64,000 nucleotides of DNA from assembly GCF_900102075.1 (NCBI RefSeq), contig NZ_FNAV01000009.1, forward strand, positions 216,195 to 280,194, read 5' to 3'. Position 1 is the stretch's first letter; each line of letters starts with the position of its first letter. The position numbers and the translations under genes were made by a program. The notes beneath the pieces are model-generated. The model searched no databases. It worked only from the letters and a program-made list of their open reading frames with translations, and had not been told where the DNA came from. Source of the stretch: Salipiger thiooxidans (lineage in GTDB: Bacteria > Pseudomonadota > Alphaproteobacteria > Rhodobacterales > Rhodobacteraceae). Below, one piece after another: positions 44,872 to 53,239 of this stretch.

Positions 44872-45882
44872 ATGCGTTCCATCACCAAATCTCTGCTCGC
44901 CGTCACCGCGCTTTGCGGCAGCCTTGCCGCGACCGCGGGAGCGGCCCAGACCATCCGCGTCGCTCACGTCGACCCAGACGACTGGACCGGCTCCAAGAAG
45001 GGCGCCGCGGCGCAGATCTTCAAGAACATCGTCGAGGGCGAGTCGGACATGACCGTCGAGATCTTCCCGGCGGGCGCGCTCGGCAACGAGGACGAGCTCG
45101 TGGCGCAGGCGCAGGACAACCTGACCCAGGTCGTGCTGGTCTCGGGCGCCATGTCCAAGATCTGCCCCGCCGCCTCGGTGCTGGACATCCCCTACACCTT
45201 CTCCTCGGCCACCGTCGCCTGGGACGTGCTGGACGGCGAGTTCGGCGACGCGCTTTCCGAGCACTGCCGCGAGCAGACCGGCCTGCGCACGCTGGCCTAC
45301 GGCGAGACCGGTTTCCGCAACTTCACCAACAACACCCGCCCGATCACCAAGCCTGAGGACATGGCGGGCCTGAAGTTCCGGGTGCAGCCCATTCCGCTCT
45401 ATGTCGAGATGGTCAAGGGCCTTGGCGGTGAGCCGACCCCGATCGCATGGACCGAGCTCCCGAACGCGCTTTCGACCGGCGTGGTCGACGGGCAGGAGAA
45501 CCCGGTCGGCGTGATCTACAACAACGGGCTGCACAAGCTGCAGAAATACATGACCCTCGACGGGCACGTGTACGCTGCCGACTTCATCCTGATCTCGGAC
45601 GAGTTCTACGACATGCTCGAGCCCGCCCAGCAGGAGGTGGTCGCCAAGGCCGCCCGAGTGGCCGGCACCATGGGCCGCGCGATCCAGCAGTGGAACACCG
45701 CCGAGGGCGTGGGCAAGGTCCAGGCCGAGGGCATGGAGGTCTTTTCCCCGACCTCCGAAGAGATCGCGGCCTTCGCCGAAAAGGCACAGCCCGCGGTGGT
45801 CGAGTATCTGCGCGGCGAGCTTGGGGATGACGCCGAGTGGATCGACCGCCTGCAGGCGGCGGTGACCGACGCTACGCAGTAA
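44872..45882 (+). CDS. TRAP transporter substrate-binding protein (DctP)
   Basis: This is a 336-residue periplasmic binding protein with a signal peptide (1-24, ends AGAA|QTI). DctP marks are GNEDELVAQAQDN, GLKFRVQPIPLYVEM with the conserved carboxylate-binding Arg, and STGVVDGQENPVGVIYNN. It probably binds shikimate or quinate, judged by the flanking genes. GGGAGG lies 6 nt before the ATG. Confidence 0.93.
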   Translation: MRSITKSLLAVTALCGSLAATAGAAQTIRVAHVDPDDWTGSKKGAAAQIFKNIVEGESDMTVEIFPAGALGNEDELVAQAQDNLTQVVLVSGAMSKICPAASVLDIPYTFSSATVAWDVLDGEFGDALSEHCREQTGLRTLAYGETGFRNFTNNTRPITKPEDMAGLKFRVQPIPLYVEMVKGLGGEPTPIAWTELPNALSTGVVDGQENPVGVIYNNGLHKLQKYMTLDGHVYAADFILISDEFYDMLEPAQQEVVAKAARVAGTMGRAIQQWNTAEGVGKVQAEGMEVFSPTSEEIAAFAEKAQPAVVEYLRGELGDDAEWIDRLQAAVTDATQ

Positions 45883-45898
45883 GCGCGGAGCAGTGCCG

Positions 45899-45927
45899 GG
45901 CCGGGCCACCCATCGCGTGGCCCGGCC
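45899..45927 (+). terminator. intercistronic hairpin after dctP
   Basis: GGCCGGGCCAC and GTGGCCCGGCC form a perfect 11-bp stem with a 7-nt loop between dctP and dctQ. Such structures commonly protect or partly terminate the binding-protein mRNA so that it is made in excess. Confidence 0.65.
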
Positions 45928-45949
45928 TTCAGAATGCAGAGGAGTCCAG

Positions 45950-46477
45950 ATGGATCGCATCAACCGTGCCGCCAAGTGGGTATTCGGCTTCGGAGCCGGC
46001 CTCAGCATGGCGCTTGTCTTTCTCATCATCTTCGTCAACTCGCTGCGCCGCTACACGGTCGGGCGCTCGGTTGCATGGGGTGAGGAGCTGCCGATCTACC
46101 TGACGATCTACGGCGTCATGTTCGGTCTGGCGCTGGCCTATCTCAACGACCAGCACATCCGCTTCACCGTAATTACCGACATGCTGCCCGAGCGGGTGCG
46201 CAACGCGCTCTTCGGCCTTGCCGACGTGGTCACCATCGCGGCCGGCGCGGCGCTGGCCTACGCCGGCCACGTCTTCGCCACCCGCCGCGGCAACGTCGAC
46301 AGCTCGGGGCTCAAGGCCACCGCCGACGGGCTCGCCGCGAGCACCGGCCTCGACTGGCTGGTGTGGCTCGGAAAGGTCGGCCCTTGGCAATACGCCGTGG
46401 CCTTCGGCGGGGCGATCCTTGCCGTGGCCGCCGCTCTGCGCCTCGTCCAGCGGCTGTCCTCCCGGCAGGAGATCTGA
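45950..46477 (+). CDS. TRAP transporter small permease (DctQ)
   Basis: This is a 175-residue membrane protein with four hydrophobic segments. WGEELPIYLTIYGVMFGLAL in the second helix region is the DctQ hallmark. AGAGGAG sets the start at ATG 45950 rather than a frame 19 codons longer. It joins DctM to form the sodium-driven carrier. Confidence 0.93.
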   Translation: MDRINRAAKWVFGFGAGLSMALVFLIIFVNSLRRYTVGRSVAWGEELPIYLTIYGVMFGLALAYLNDQHIRFTVITDMLPERVRNALFGLADVVTIAAGAALAYAGHVFATRRGNVDSSGLKATADGLAASTGLDWLVWLGKVGPWQYAVAFGGAILAVAAALRLVQRLSSRQEI

Positions 46478-46480
46478 TCC

Positions 46481-47755
46481 ATGGTCTACGTCATCCTCAT
46501 CGGCGGTCTTCTGGCGGGCGTTCCCATCGCAATCGCCATCGTCGCGGCGCTGCTCTACTTCATGGCCACGGGCGAGGCGCCCTACACGCTGCGCATCGTG
46601 CCCACCGAGATCTTCAAGGGGCTGAACTCGTTTCCGCTGCTGGCCATCCCGCTCTTCGTACTGGCGGGCGAGCTGATGAACGAGAGCGGCATCACCGGCC
46701 GCATCATCGCCTTCGCCAACGTGCTGGTGGGCCGGATGCGCGCGGGGCTCGCGCTGGTGAACATCTGGGCCTCGGTGATCTTCGCGGGTCTCTCGGGCTC
46801 GGCGGTCGCCGACACCTCGGCCATCGGCCGGGTGTTCATCCCCGAAATGGAAAAGCACGGCTACGACCGCAGCTTCGCCGCCGCGCTGACCGCCGCCTCG
46901 TCGGTGATCGGCCCGATCATCCCGCCGTCGATCCCGGTCATCATCTACGCGCTCATCGTGTCGGGCGTTTCGGTGCCTGCGCTGTTCCTCGCGGGCGTCG
47001 TGCCCGGCATCCTGCTGGCGGTCTTCCTCTCGGCCTATGTCATGCTGACGGTCAAAGTCGACCACGGCGACCAGAGCGCCGACCTTGATGGGCCGTCCAG
47101 CACCGAGGCGCTGCTGCAGGGCATCCTGCCGCTGCTGATGCCGGTGCTGGTGGTGGGCTCGATCCTGCTCGGCATCGTCACGCCCACCGAGGCGGCGAGC
47201 TTCGCCGTGGCCTATGCGCTGATCCTCGGGCTCTTCGTGTACCGCAAGATCAGGCTCACCGCCCTGCCCGGCCTCTTCGCCAGCGCCATGCGCGACAGCG
47301 CGGTAATCCTGATCATCATCGCGGCAGTGGCGGCGGCGAACTGGCTGTTGACCTACAACCGCATCCCCAACATGCTCACCGACTGGGTGCTGGCCAATGT
47401 CGACAGCAAGACCGCCTTCCTGCTCGCCACCATCCTGCTGTTCCTCTTCGTCGGGCTCTTCCTCGAGGGCATCGCGGCGATGCTGGTGCTGGTGCCCATC
47501 CTGCACCCGATCGCGGTGAGCATGGGGGTGGACCCGACGCATTTCGGCATCCTCGTGATCTTCAACCTGATGATTGGCCTCATCACCCCGCCGCTCGGCC
47601 TCTGCCTCTTCGTGGCCGAGGGGGTCGCGCAGGTCGGCATGGCCCGGCTCATCCGCTCGATCATGCCGTTCTTCCTCGTCGAGGTGCTGGTCCTGATCAT
47701 CCTGACCTTCGTGCCCCAGACGGTGATCTGGCTGCCGCGGGTCCTTGGCTACTGA
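46481..47755 (+). CDS. TRAP transporter large permease (DctM)
   Basis: This is a 424-residue carrier subunit with about twelve hydrophobic segments. Marks are FPLLAIPLFVLAGELMNESG, GLSGSAVADTSAIG and GPIIPPSIPVIIYAL near 138. It transports the ligand with sodium. It lies 3 bp after dctQ. Confidence 0.95.
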   Translation: MVYVILIGGLLAGVPIAIAIVAALLYFMATGEAPYTLRIVPTEIFKGLNSFPLLAIPLFVLAGELMNESGITGRIIAFANVLVGRMRAGLALVNIWASVIFAGLSGSAVADTSAIGRVFIPEMEKHGYDRSFAAALTAASSVIGPIIPPSIPVIIYALIVSGVSVPALFLAGVVPGILLAVFLSAYVMLTVKVDHGDQSADLDGPSSTEALLQGILPLLMPVLVVGSILLGIVTPTEAASFAVAYALILGLFVYRKIRLTALPGLFASAMRDSAVILIIIAAVAAANWLLTYNRIPNMLTDWVLANVDSKTAFLLATILLFLFVGLFLEGIAAMLVLVPILHPIAVSMGVDPTHFGILVIFNLMIGLITPPLGLCLFVAEGVAQVGMARLIRSIMPFFLVEVLVLIILTFVPQTVIWLPRVLGY

Positions 47756-47761
47756 ACCTCT

Positions 47762-47789
47762 GCGGGGCGCCCCTGCGCGGGCGCCCCGC
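47762..47789 (+). terminator. intercistronic hairpin between dctM and quiC
   Basis: GCGGGGCGCCC and GGGCGCCCCGC form a perfect 11-bp stem with a 6-nt loop, and CTCTGC follows. It may lower expression of quiC relative to the transporter. Confidence 0.6.
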
Positions 47790-47825
47790 CTCTGCAAGTC
47801 CATCCCCAATCCGGAAGCTCCGCCC

Positions 47826-49715
47826 ATGAAGACCTCGATCGCCACCGTCTCGATCTCGGGCGCCCTGCCCGAAAAGCTCGAAGCCATTGCCGCCGCCGGG
47901 TTCGACGGGGTCGAGATCTTCGAGCAGGATTTCATCGCCCATGATGGCGGCGCGCGCGAGGTCGGGCGAATGATCCGTGACTACGGGCTCGACATCACCC
48001 TGTTCCAGCCCTTCCGCGACTTCGAATGCCTGCCCGAGCCGCTGCGTTCCAAGGCCTTCGACCGGGCGAAGCGCAAGTTCGACGTGATGCAGGAGCTGGG
48101 CACCGACCTCATCCTGATCTGCTCGTCGGTGCATCCGCGCGCGCTTGGCGGCATCCAGCGCGCCGCCGACGACCTGGCCGAGCTTGGCGAGATCGCCGGC
48201 GCCCGCGGCCTGCGCATCGGTTACGAGGCGCTGGCCTGGGGCCGCCACATCAACGACCACCGCGACGCGTGGGAGATCGTGCGCCGCGCCGATCACGGAA
48301 GCGTCGGGCTGATCCTCGACAGCTTCCACACGCTCGGCCGCAGGATCGACCCGGAGTCGATCCGTGCCATTCCCGGCGACAAGATCTTCTTCGTGCAGCT
48401 CGCCGATGCGCCCGCCATCGAGATGGACCTGCTCTACTGGTCCCGCCACTTCCGCAACATGCCCGGCGAGGGCGATCTCGAGATCCGCCGCTTCATGCAG
48501 GCGGTGATGGCGGCGGGCTACGCCGGGCCCATCAGCCTCGAGATCTTCAACGACCAGTTCCGCGGCTCCAACGCCAAGGCCACGGCGCAAGACGGTTACC
48601 GCTCGCTGGTGGCGCTGATGGACGACGTCCGCCGGGCCGAGCCCGAGACCAGCATCGACCTGCCGCAGATCCCGCCCCGCGTGGCGGCGCAGGACATCAG
48701 CTTCCTCGAGTTCACCGCACAGGGCGACGAGGTCGAGAGCCTTTCGGCCTTCCTGTCGACACTGGGCTTCGCCAACATCGCGCGGCACCGCAACAAGCAG
48801 GTCTCGCTCTGGCAGCAGGGCGACGTGCGGCTGGTGATCAACTCCGAGACCGAGGGCCACGCCGCCCATGTCTGGAACACCCGCGGTCTCGCGGTCTGCG
48901 ACATCGGCCTGCAGGTAGGCTCGGCCCGGGACACGGTGCTGCGCGCCAATGCGCTGGGCTCGCCCACCTTCTCGCAGCCCACGGGGCCGGGCGAGATGGC
49001 GATCCCCGCGATCCGCGGACTGGGCGGATCGGTGCTGCATTTCATCGACGCGGACTCGGGGCTGGGCGACGTATGGGACGTGGAATTCGCCCCGGTCGGC
49101 GACGCCCGCCCCGCTCAGGCGGGCATCACCCATGTGGACCATATCGCGCAGACCATGTCCTACGAGGACATGCTGAGCTGGACGCTCTTCTACACCACGC
49201 TCTTCGGAATGGAGAAGACACCGATGGTCGACGTGATCGACCCGGACGGTCTGGTGCGCAGCCAGGCGGTCGAAAGCTCGGGCGGGCGGCTGAAGATCAC
49301 GCTCAACGGCGCCGAGACCCACCGGACGCTCGCCGGGCGCTTCCTCGCCTCGACCTTCGGCGCCTCGGTGCAGCACATCGCGCTCTCGACCGAGGACATC
49401 TTCGCGACGGTCACGACGCTCATGGCCGCGGGCTTTGCGCCGCTGCCGATCCCGGCCAACTACTACGACGATCTCGCCGCCCGCTTCGACATGCCCGAGG
49501 GGCTGCTCGACAAGCTGAAGGCGGGCAACATCCTCTACGACCGCGAGGGCGAAGCCGAGTTCTTCCAGGTCTATTCCCGCGCCTTCGCTGGCGGGCTGTT
49601 CTTCGAGATCATCCAGCGCGGACCGGGCTACAAGGGCTTCGGCGGGCCCAACGCGCCCTTCCGCATCGCCGCTCAGAAGCGGCTCGGCCTCGGCAAGGGC
49701 ATCCCCGAGACCTGA
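47826..49715 (+). CDS. quiC: 3-dehydroshikimate dehydratase (QuiC type, two-domain)
   Basis: This is a 629-residue enzyme converting 3-dehydroshikimate to protocatechuate. The N-terminal half (1-285) is a xylose-isomerase-like TIM barrel (VSISGALPEKLEAIAAAG, LICSSVHPRA, ILDSFHTLGR, SLEIFND) holding the metal site. The C-terminal half (about 290-620) is a 4-hydroxyphenylpyruvate-dioxygenase-like double domain (THVDHIAQTM, VQHIALSTEDIF, FFEIIQRG), as in Pseudomonas QuiC1. Both His-Glu metal sets look present. It links shikimate import to the pca genes. Confidence 0.9.
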   Translation: MKTSIATVSISGALPEKLEAIAAAGFDGVEIFEQDFIAHDGGAREVGRMIRDYGLDITLFQPFRDFECLPEPLRSKAFDRAKRKFDVMQELGTDLILICSSVHPRALGGIQRAADDLAELGEIAGARGLRIGYEALAWGRHINDHRDAWEIVRRADHGSVGLILDSFHTLGRRIDPESIRAIPGDKIFFVQLADAPAIEMDLLYWSRHFRNMPGEGDLEIRRFMQAVMAAGYAGPISLEIFNDQFRGSNAKATAQDGYRSLVALMDDVRRAEPETSIDLPQIPPRVAAQDISFLEFTAQGDEVESLSAFLSTLGFANIARHRNKQVSLWQQGDVRLVINSETEGHAAHVWNTRGLAVCDIGLQVGSARDTVLRANALGSPTFSQPTGPGEMAIPAIRGLGGSVLHFIDADSGLGDVWDVEFAPVGDARPAQAGITHVDHIAQTMSYEDMLSWTLFYTTLFGMEKTPMVDVIDPDGLVRSQAVESSGGRLKITLNGAETHRTLAGRFLASTFGASVQHIALSTEDIFATVTTLMAAGFAPLPIPANYYDDLAARFDMPEGLLDKLKAGNILYDREGEAEFFQVYSRAFAGGLFFEIIQRGPGYKGFGGPNAPFRIAAQKRLGLGKGIPET

Positions 49716-49749
49716 GCCGCGCTCAGGGCCAAGCCGCGTAGGAGTGGCG

Positions 49750-50036
49750 GGCTGGCTGCGCGGCGCTGGAAGCGGCTGGGCGGCACGCCATCCAAGCGCT
49801 TGAAGAAGCGGCTTGAAACAGGCCGGGCCCGAGACCCCGAGCCGAATTGCCGTCGGTGCCACCTGCAGCCCCGAAATCTCGAGCAGTTCTAGCGCCTTAC
49901 GGTGCAGCGCCTCGTTCAGCCAGACCTGCGGTGAGCGACCGGTCGCGCGGCGCACCGCCCCCGCGAGCCGGTCCCGGGTCCCCCCCAGCGCCTCGGCGCA
50001 ATCCGCCACCTGCCAGTGGTGACGCCGGTGCCCCCC
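49750..50036 (-). pseudogene. remnant of an AraC family regulator (HTH part only)
   Basis: Read on the minus strand, this stretch encodes an AraC-type double helix-turn-helix: HHWQVADCAEALGGTRDRL, then ATGRSPQVWLNEALHRKALE, then VAPTAIRLGVSGPACFKPL. The usual G-F-S-D-P-A-Y-F motif is degraded to G-V-S-G-P-A-C-F. Upstream, a run of eight G residues (C on the plus strand) and loss of coding pattern end the similarity, so the sensor domain is missing. Downstream the frame runs antisense into quiC without a stop. Confidence 0.65.
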
Positions 50037-50072
50037 CCGCGAGCCGGGTGACGCCCTGCCCCCCGCCGCCCG

Positions 50073-50293
50073 TGGCCACGTTGGGCCGCGCCCCTACGGT
50101 GACCGACGAGACCGCGGCCCGCGCTGTCGCCGCCAGCAAGGCCGACGCGATCCGCGCGGTCGATGCCACCATGGCCTTTCCCGAATGGTCCCGCGTCGCC
50201 CCGGTCAGCGCCGGCGGCAGCCGGGGGATCGCGGAGTTCAACGAGTTGCTCTGGATCACCACGCAGGATGGTGACCTGCACTATCCGATCTGA
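50073..50293 (+). pseudogene. unrecognised gene fragment (C-terminal end)
   Basis: An open frame ends in ATMAFPEWSRVAPVSAGG and FNELLWITTQDGDLHYPI and then TGA. Its composition looks like a real coding sequence, but it has no plausible start: further upstream it turns into proline-rich low-complexity sequence. I do not recognise the family. It lies directly beside the AraC remnant, so both may be debris of one deletion. Confidence 0.4.
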
Positions 50294-50336
50294 CAGAGTG
50301 CGGATCGGAGGATTACGAAAGGGAGGAGACCACATC

Positions 50337-51377
50337 ATGAAACGACTTACGACCGCGGCGCTTGCCGCCGCCCTCGCCCTTGCCGCCGGCGGCGCCTGGG
50401 CTCAGGAACACGTCTTCAAGCTGCACCATTTCCTGGGGGCCAAGGCCCCGGCCCAGACCGACATGCTCGAGCCCTGGGCCAAGGCGGTGGAGGAGAACTC
50501 CGGCGGCAAGGTGAAGATCGAGATCTACCCCTCGATGACCCTCGGCGGCCGCCCGCCAGAACTCATCAACCAGGTGCGTGACGGGGTGGTGGACCTCGTC
50601 TGGACGGTGAACGGCTACACGCCGGGCCTGTTCCCCCGCACCGAGGTTTTCGAACTGCCGTTCGTCTTCAAGAACGACCCGGCGGCGGCGAACCTCGCGA
50701 TGTTCGACATGTATGACGAGTATCTCGCCGACGAGTACAAGGGCGTCGAGCCGATGTTCCTGCACGTGCACGCGGGCCAGGCCTTCCAAACCGTCGACAA
50801 GGAGATCCACACCCCCGCCGACGTCGCGGGCATGAAGCTGCGCATCCCCACCCGCACCGGCGCCTGGGCGATCGAGGCACTCGACGCCTCGCCGGTGTCG
50901 ATGCCGGTGCCGGACCTGCCGCAGGCGCTGTCGAAGAAGGTCGTGGACGGCGCGCTGATCCCGTGGGAGATCATCCCCGCGCTCAAGATCCAGGACCAGA
51001 CCAAGTACCAGATCGAGGGCTACGACAAGGTGCGGTTCGGCACGACGACCTTCCAGGTGTCGATGAACAAGGCGCGCTGGGACAGCCTGCCCGAGGACAT
51101 CCAGAAGGCCTTCCGCGACGCCTCGGGGCGTGACTGGGTGGCCGAGGTCGGCAAGGTCTGGCGCGACATCGACGAGCGCGGCATCAAGGTGGCGACCGAC
51201 GCGGGCAACACCCACGTGACCCTCACCGAGGAAGAGACCGCGGCCTTTGCCGAGGCTCTCGAGCCGGTGGTCGACCGCTGGATCGAGGACGTCACCGCCA
51301 AGGGCGTGGACGGCGCCGCCATGGTCGAGATGGCACGCAAGCTGATCGACGAGAACAGCTCGGCGATGAGCAACTGA
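50337..51377 (+). CDS. second TRAP transporter substrate-binding protein (DctP)
   Basis: This is a 346-residue binding protein with a signal peptide (1-22, ends GAWA|QEH). HHFLGAKAPAQTDMLEPWAK, LRIPTRTGAWAIEALDASP and KVVDGALIPWEIIPALK follow the DctP pattern, but its closest features differ from the first DctP in this window, so a different ligand is likely. GGGAGGAG precedes ATG 50337. A longer frame from 50163 lacks a binding site. Confidence 0.92.
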   Translation: MKRLTTAALAAALALAAGGAWAQEHVFKLHHFLGAKAPAQTDMLEPWAKAVEENSGGKVKIEIYPSMTLGGRPPELINQVRDGVVDLVWTVNGYTPGLFPRTEVFELPFVFKNDPAAANLAMFDMYDEYLADEYKGVEPMFLHVHAGQAFQTVDKEIHTPADVAGMKLRIPTRTGAWAIEALDASPVSMPVPDLPQALSKKVVDGALIPWEIIPALKIQDQTKYQIEGYDKVRFGTTTFQVSMNKARWDSLPEDIQKAFRDASGRDWVAEVGKVWRDIDERGIKVATDAGNTHVTLTEEETAAFAEALEPVVDRWIEDVTAKGVDGAAMVEMARKLIDENSSAMSN

Positions 51378-51883
51378 TGTTCACCTTCGAGACGGCACAC
51401 CGCAGCGGGCTCTCCGCTGCGGTGGCACGGCTCGTCACCGCCTGGGCGCTGCTGGGCGGGGTCGTGCTGCTGGCGGTGGTGGCGATCAACGTGGTCTCGG
51501 TGGTGGGCGCCGTCTTCTGGAAGCCCTTCCCCGGAGACTTCGAGCTGACCGAGATCGGCGTCGCCGTCGCGGTCTTTGCCTTCCTGCCCTACTGCCAGCT
51601 CACCGATGCCAACGTAACCGCCGACATCTTCACCGCCCGCGCGCCGAAACCGGTGCTGGCGGTGCTGCGCGCGGTGGCCGCGCTCATCGCCTTCGGCTTC
51701 GCCACCATCCTCGTCTGGCGCATGTATCTGGGGATGCTCGACCAGAGGGAATACGACTACACCACCGCCATCCTGCAGGTGCCGATCTGGTGGGGCTTCG
51801 TGCCGATCCTGATCTCGCTGGCGCTGCTCATCGCCGCTGCCGCCGTCACCTGCCTCGAGGCCCTGCGGGAGACCCGCGCATGA
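51377..51883 (+). CDS. second TRAP small permease (DctQ)
   Basis: This is a 168-residue four-helix membrane protein. FPGDFELTEIGVAVAVFAFLPYC matches DctQ helix 2. Its ATG overlaps the dctP stop by one base, and its stop overlaps dctM by 4 bp, so the three genes are translationally coupled. Confidence 0.9.
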   Translation: MFTFETAHRSGLSAAVARLVTAWALLGGVVLLAVVAINVVSVVGAVFWKPFPGDFELTEIGVAVAVFAFLPYCQLTDANVTADIFTARAPKPVLAVLRAVAALIAFGFATILVWRMYLGMLDQREYDYTTAILQVPIWWGFVPILISLALLIAAAAVTCLEALRETRA

Positions 51884-53238
51884 GCGATCCCATCACCCTC
51901 GGCATCCTCGCCCTCGTCGTGCTGGTCGTGCTCATCGCGATCCGCATCCCCATCGCCTACGGTATGATCCTCGTGGGCGGCATCGGCATCGCCTGGCTCA
52001 ACGGCCCCGCGCTGCTGCTGTCGCAGCTCAAGACCCTCGCCTACGGGCAGTTCTCGATCTACGACCTCTCGGTGGTGCCGATGTTCGTCCTGATGGGAGA
52101 GCTCGCCACCGTGGCAGGCCTGTCGCAGGCGCTGTTCCGCGGCGCCAACGCCTGGCTCGGCTGGATGCGCGGCGGCACCGCCATGGCCGCCATTGCCGGT
52201 TGCGCGGGCTTCGGCGCGGTCTGCGGCTCGTCGCTTGCCACCGCCTCGACCATGGGCAAGGTCGCCCTGCCCGAACTCAAGCGCTACAACTACTCGGGCG
52301 CGCTTGCCACCGGCTCGCTGGCCGCGGGCGGCGTGCTCGGCATCCTGATCCCGCCCTCGGTGGTGCTCATCGTCTACGCGGTGATCGTCGAGGCGAACAT
52401 CGTCACCATGTTCGCCGCCGCCATGCTGCCTGGCATCCTCGCGGTGATCCTCTTCATCGTCACCATCGCCATCTACGTCGCCGTCCGCCCCGAGGCCGGC
52501 CCGCCGGGCGGCGCGTCCGACCGGGCCGAGTTCGTCTCGGCCACCTTGGGCCTGCTGCCGGTCATGGTGATCTTCGGCCTCGTGCTGGGCGGCATATACG
52601 CGGGCTTCTTCAACCCGACGCCCGCAGCGGCGGTGGGCGTGTTCCTCGTCTGGCTCTACGGGCTGCTGAAGGGGAAACTCGACCTGCGGACCAGTGCCGC
52701 AGCACTCAAGGCCACGGCGCGCACCAGCGGCATGATCTACCTGATCCTGCTCGGCGCCGAGCTGATGAAGATCTTCATGTCCCGCATCGGCCTGCCGCAG
52801 CAGGCGGCTGCATGGATCGCCGACAGCGGCATGGCGCCGATGATGGTCATGGTGCTGATCCTCGTGGCGCTGATCCTGCTCGGCTGCCTGATGGACAGCC
52901 TGTCGATGATCCTGCTGGTGATCCCGTTCTTCTGGCCGATGCTGCTCGAGATCAACGGCGGGCTCTACCAGGAGACCGAGGGCGCGGGCTACGGCATGAG
53001 CACCGAGGATCTCAAGGTCTGGTTCGGCATCCTCGCGCTGATCGTGGTCGAGCTCGGGCTGATCACGCCGCCCGTGGGCATGAACGTCTTCATCATCTCG
53101 GCGCTGGCCAAGGACACGCCGATGATCGAGACCTTCAAGGGCGTCGCGCCCTTCTTCTGTGCCGAGCTGCTGCGGGTGGCGCTGTTGCTGGCCTTCCCCG
53201 CGCTGACGCTCTGGCTGCCACGACTTCTGGGAGGATGA
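51880..53238 (+). CDS. second TRAP large permease (DctM)
   Basis: This is a 452-residue multi-pass carrier. It shows YDLSVVPMFVLMGELATVAG, GFGAVCGSSLATASTMGKVA and GGVLGILIPPSVVLIVYAVI, the three DctM signature regions. It lies one base before the TPP-enzyme gene, which suggests that the transported acid is the substrate of that enzyme. Confidence 0.94.
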   Translation: MSDPITLGILALVVLVVLIAIRIPIAYGMILVGGIGIAWLNGPALLLSQLKTLAYGQFSIYDLSVVPMFVLMGELATVAGLSQALFRGANAWLGWMRGGTAMAAIAGCAGFGAVCGSSLATASTMGKVALPELKRYNYSGALATGSLAAGGVLGILIPPSVVLIVYAVIVEANIVTMFAAAMLPGILAVILFIVTIAIYVAVRPEAGPPGGASDRAEFVSATLGLLPVMVIFGLVLGGIYAGFFNPTPAAAVGVFLVWLYGLLKGKLDLRTSAAALKATARTSGMIYLILLGAELMKIFMSRIGLPQQAAAWIADSGMAPMMVMVLILVALILLGCLMDSLSMILLVIPFFWPMLLEINGGLYQETEGAGYGMSTEDLKVWFGILALIVVELGLITPPVGMNVFIISALAKDTPMIETFKGVAPFFCAELLRVALLLAFPALTLWLPRLLGG

Positions 53239-53239
53239 C

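Noticed and set aside
47697..49750. Long minus-strand frame antisense to quiC
   Set aside because: Only its first part (AraC helix-turn-helix, 49750-50036) looks like coding sequence; the rest is antisense noise.
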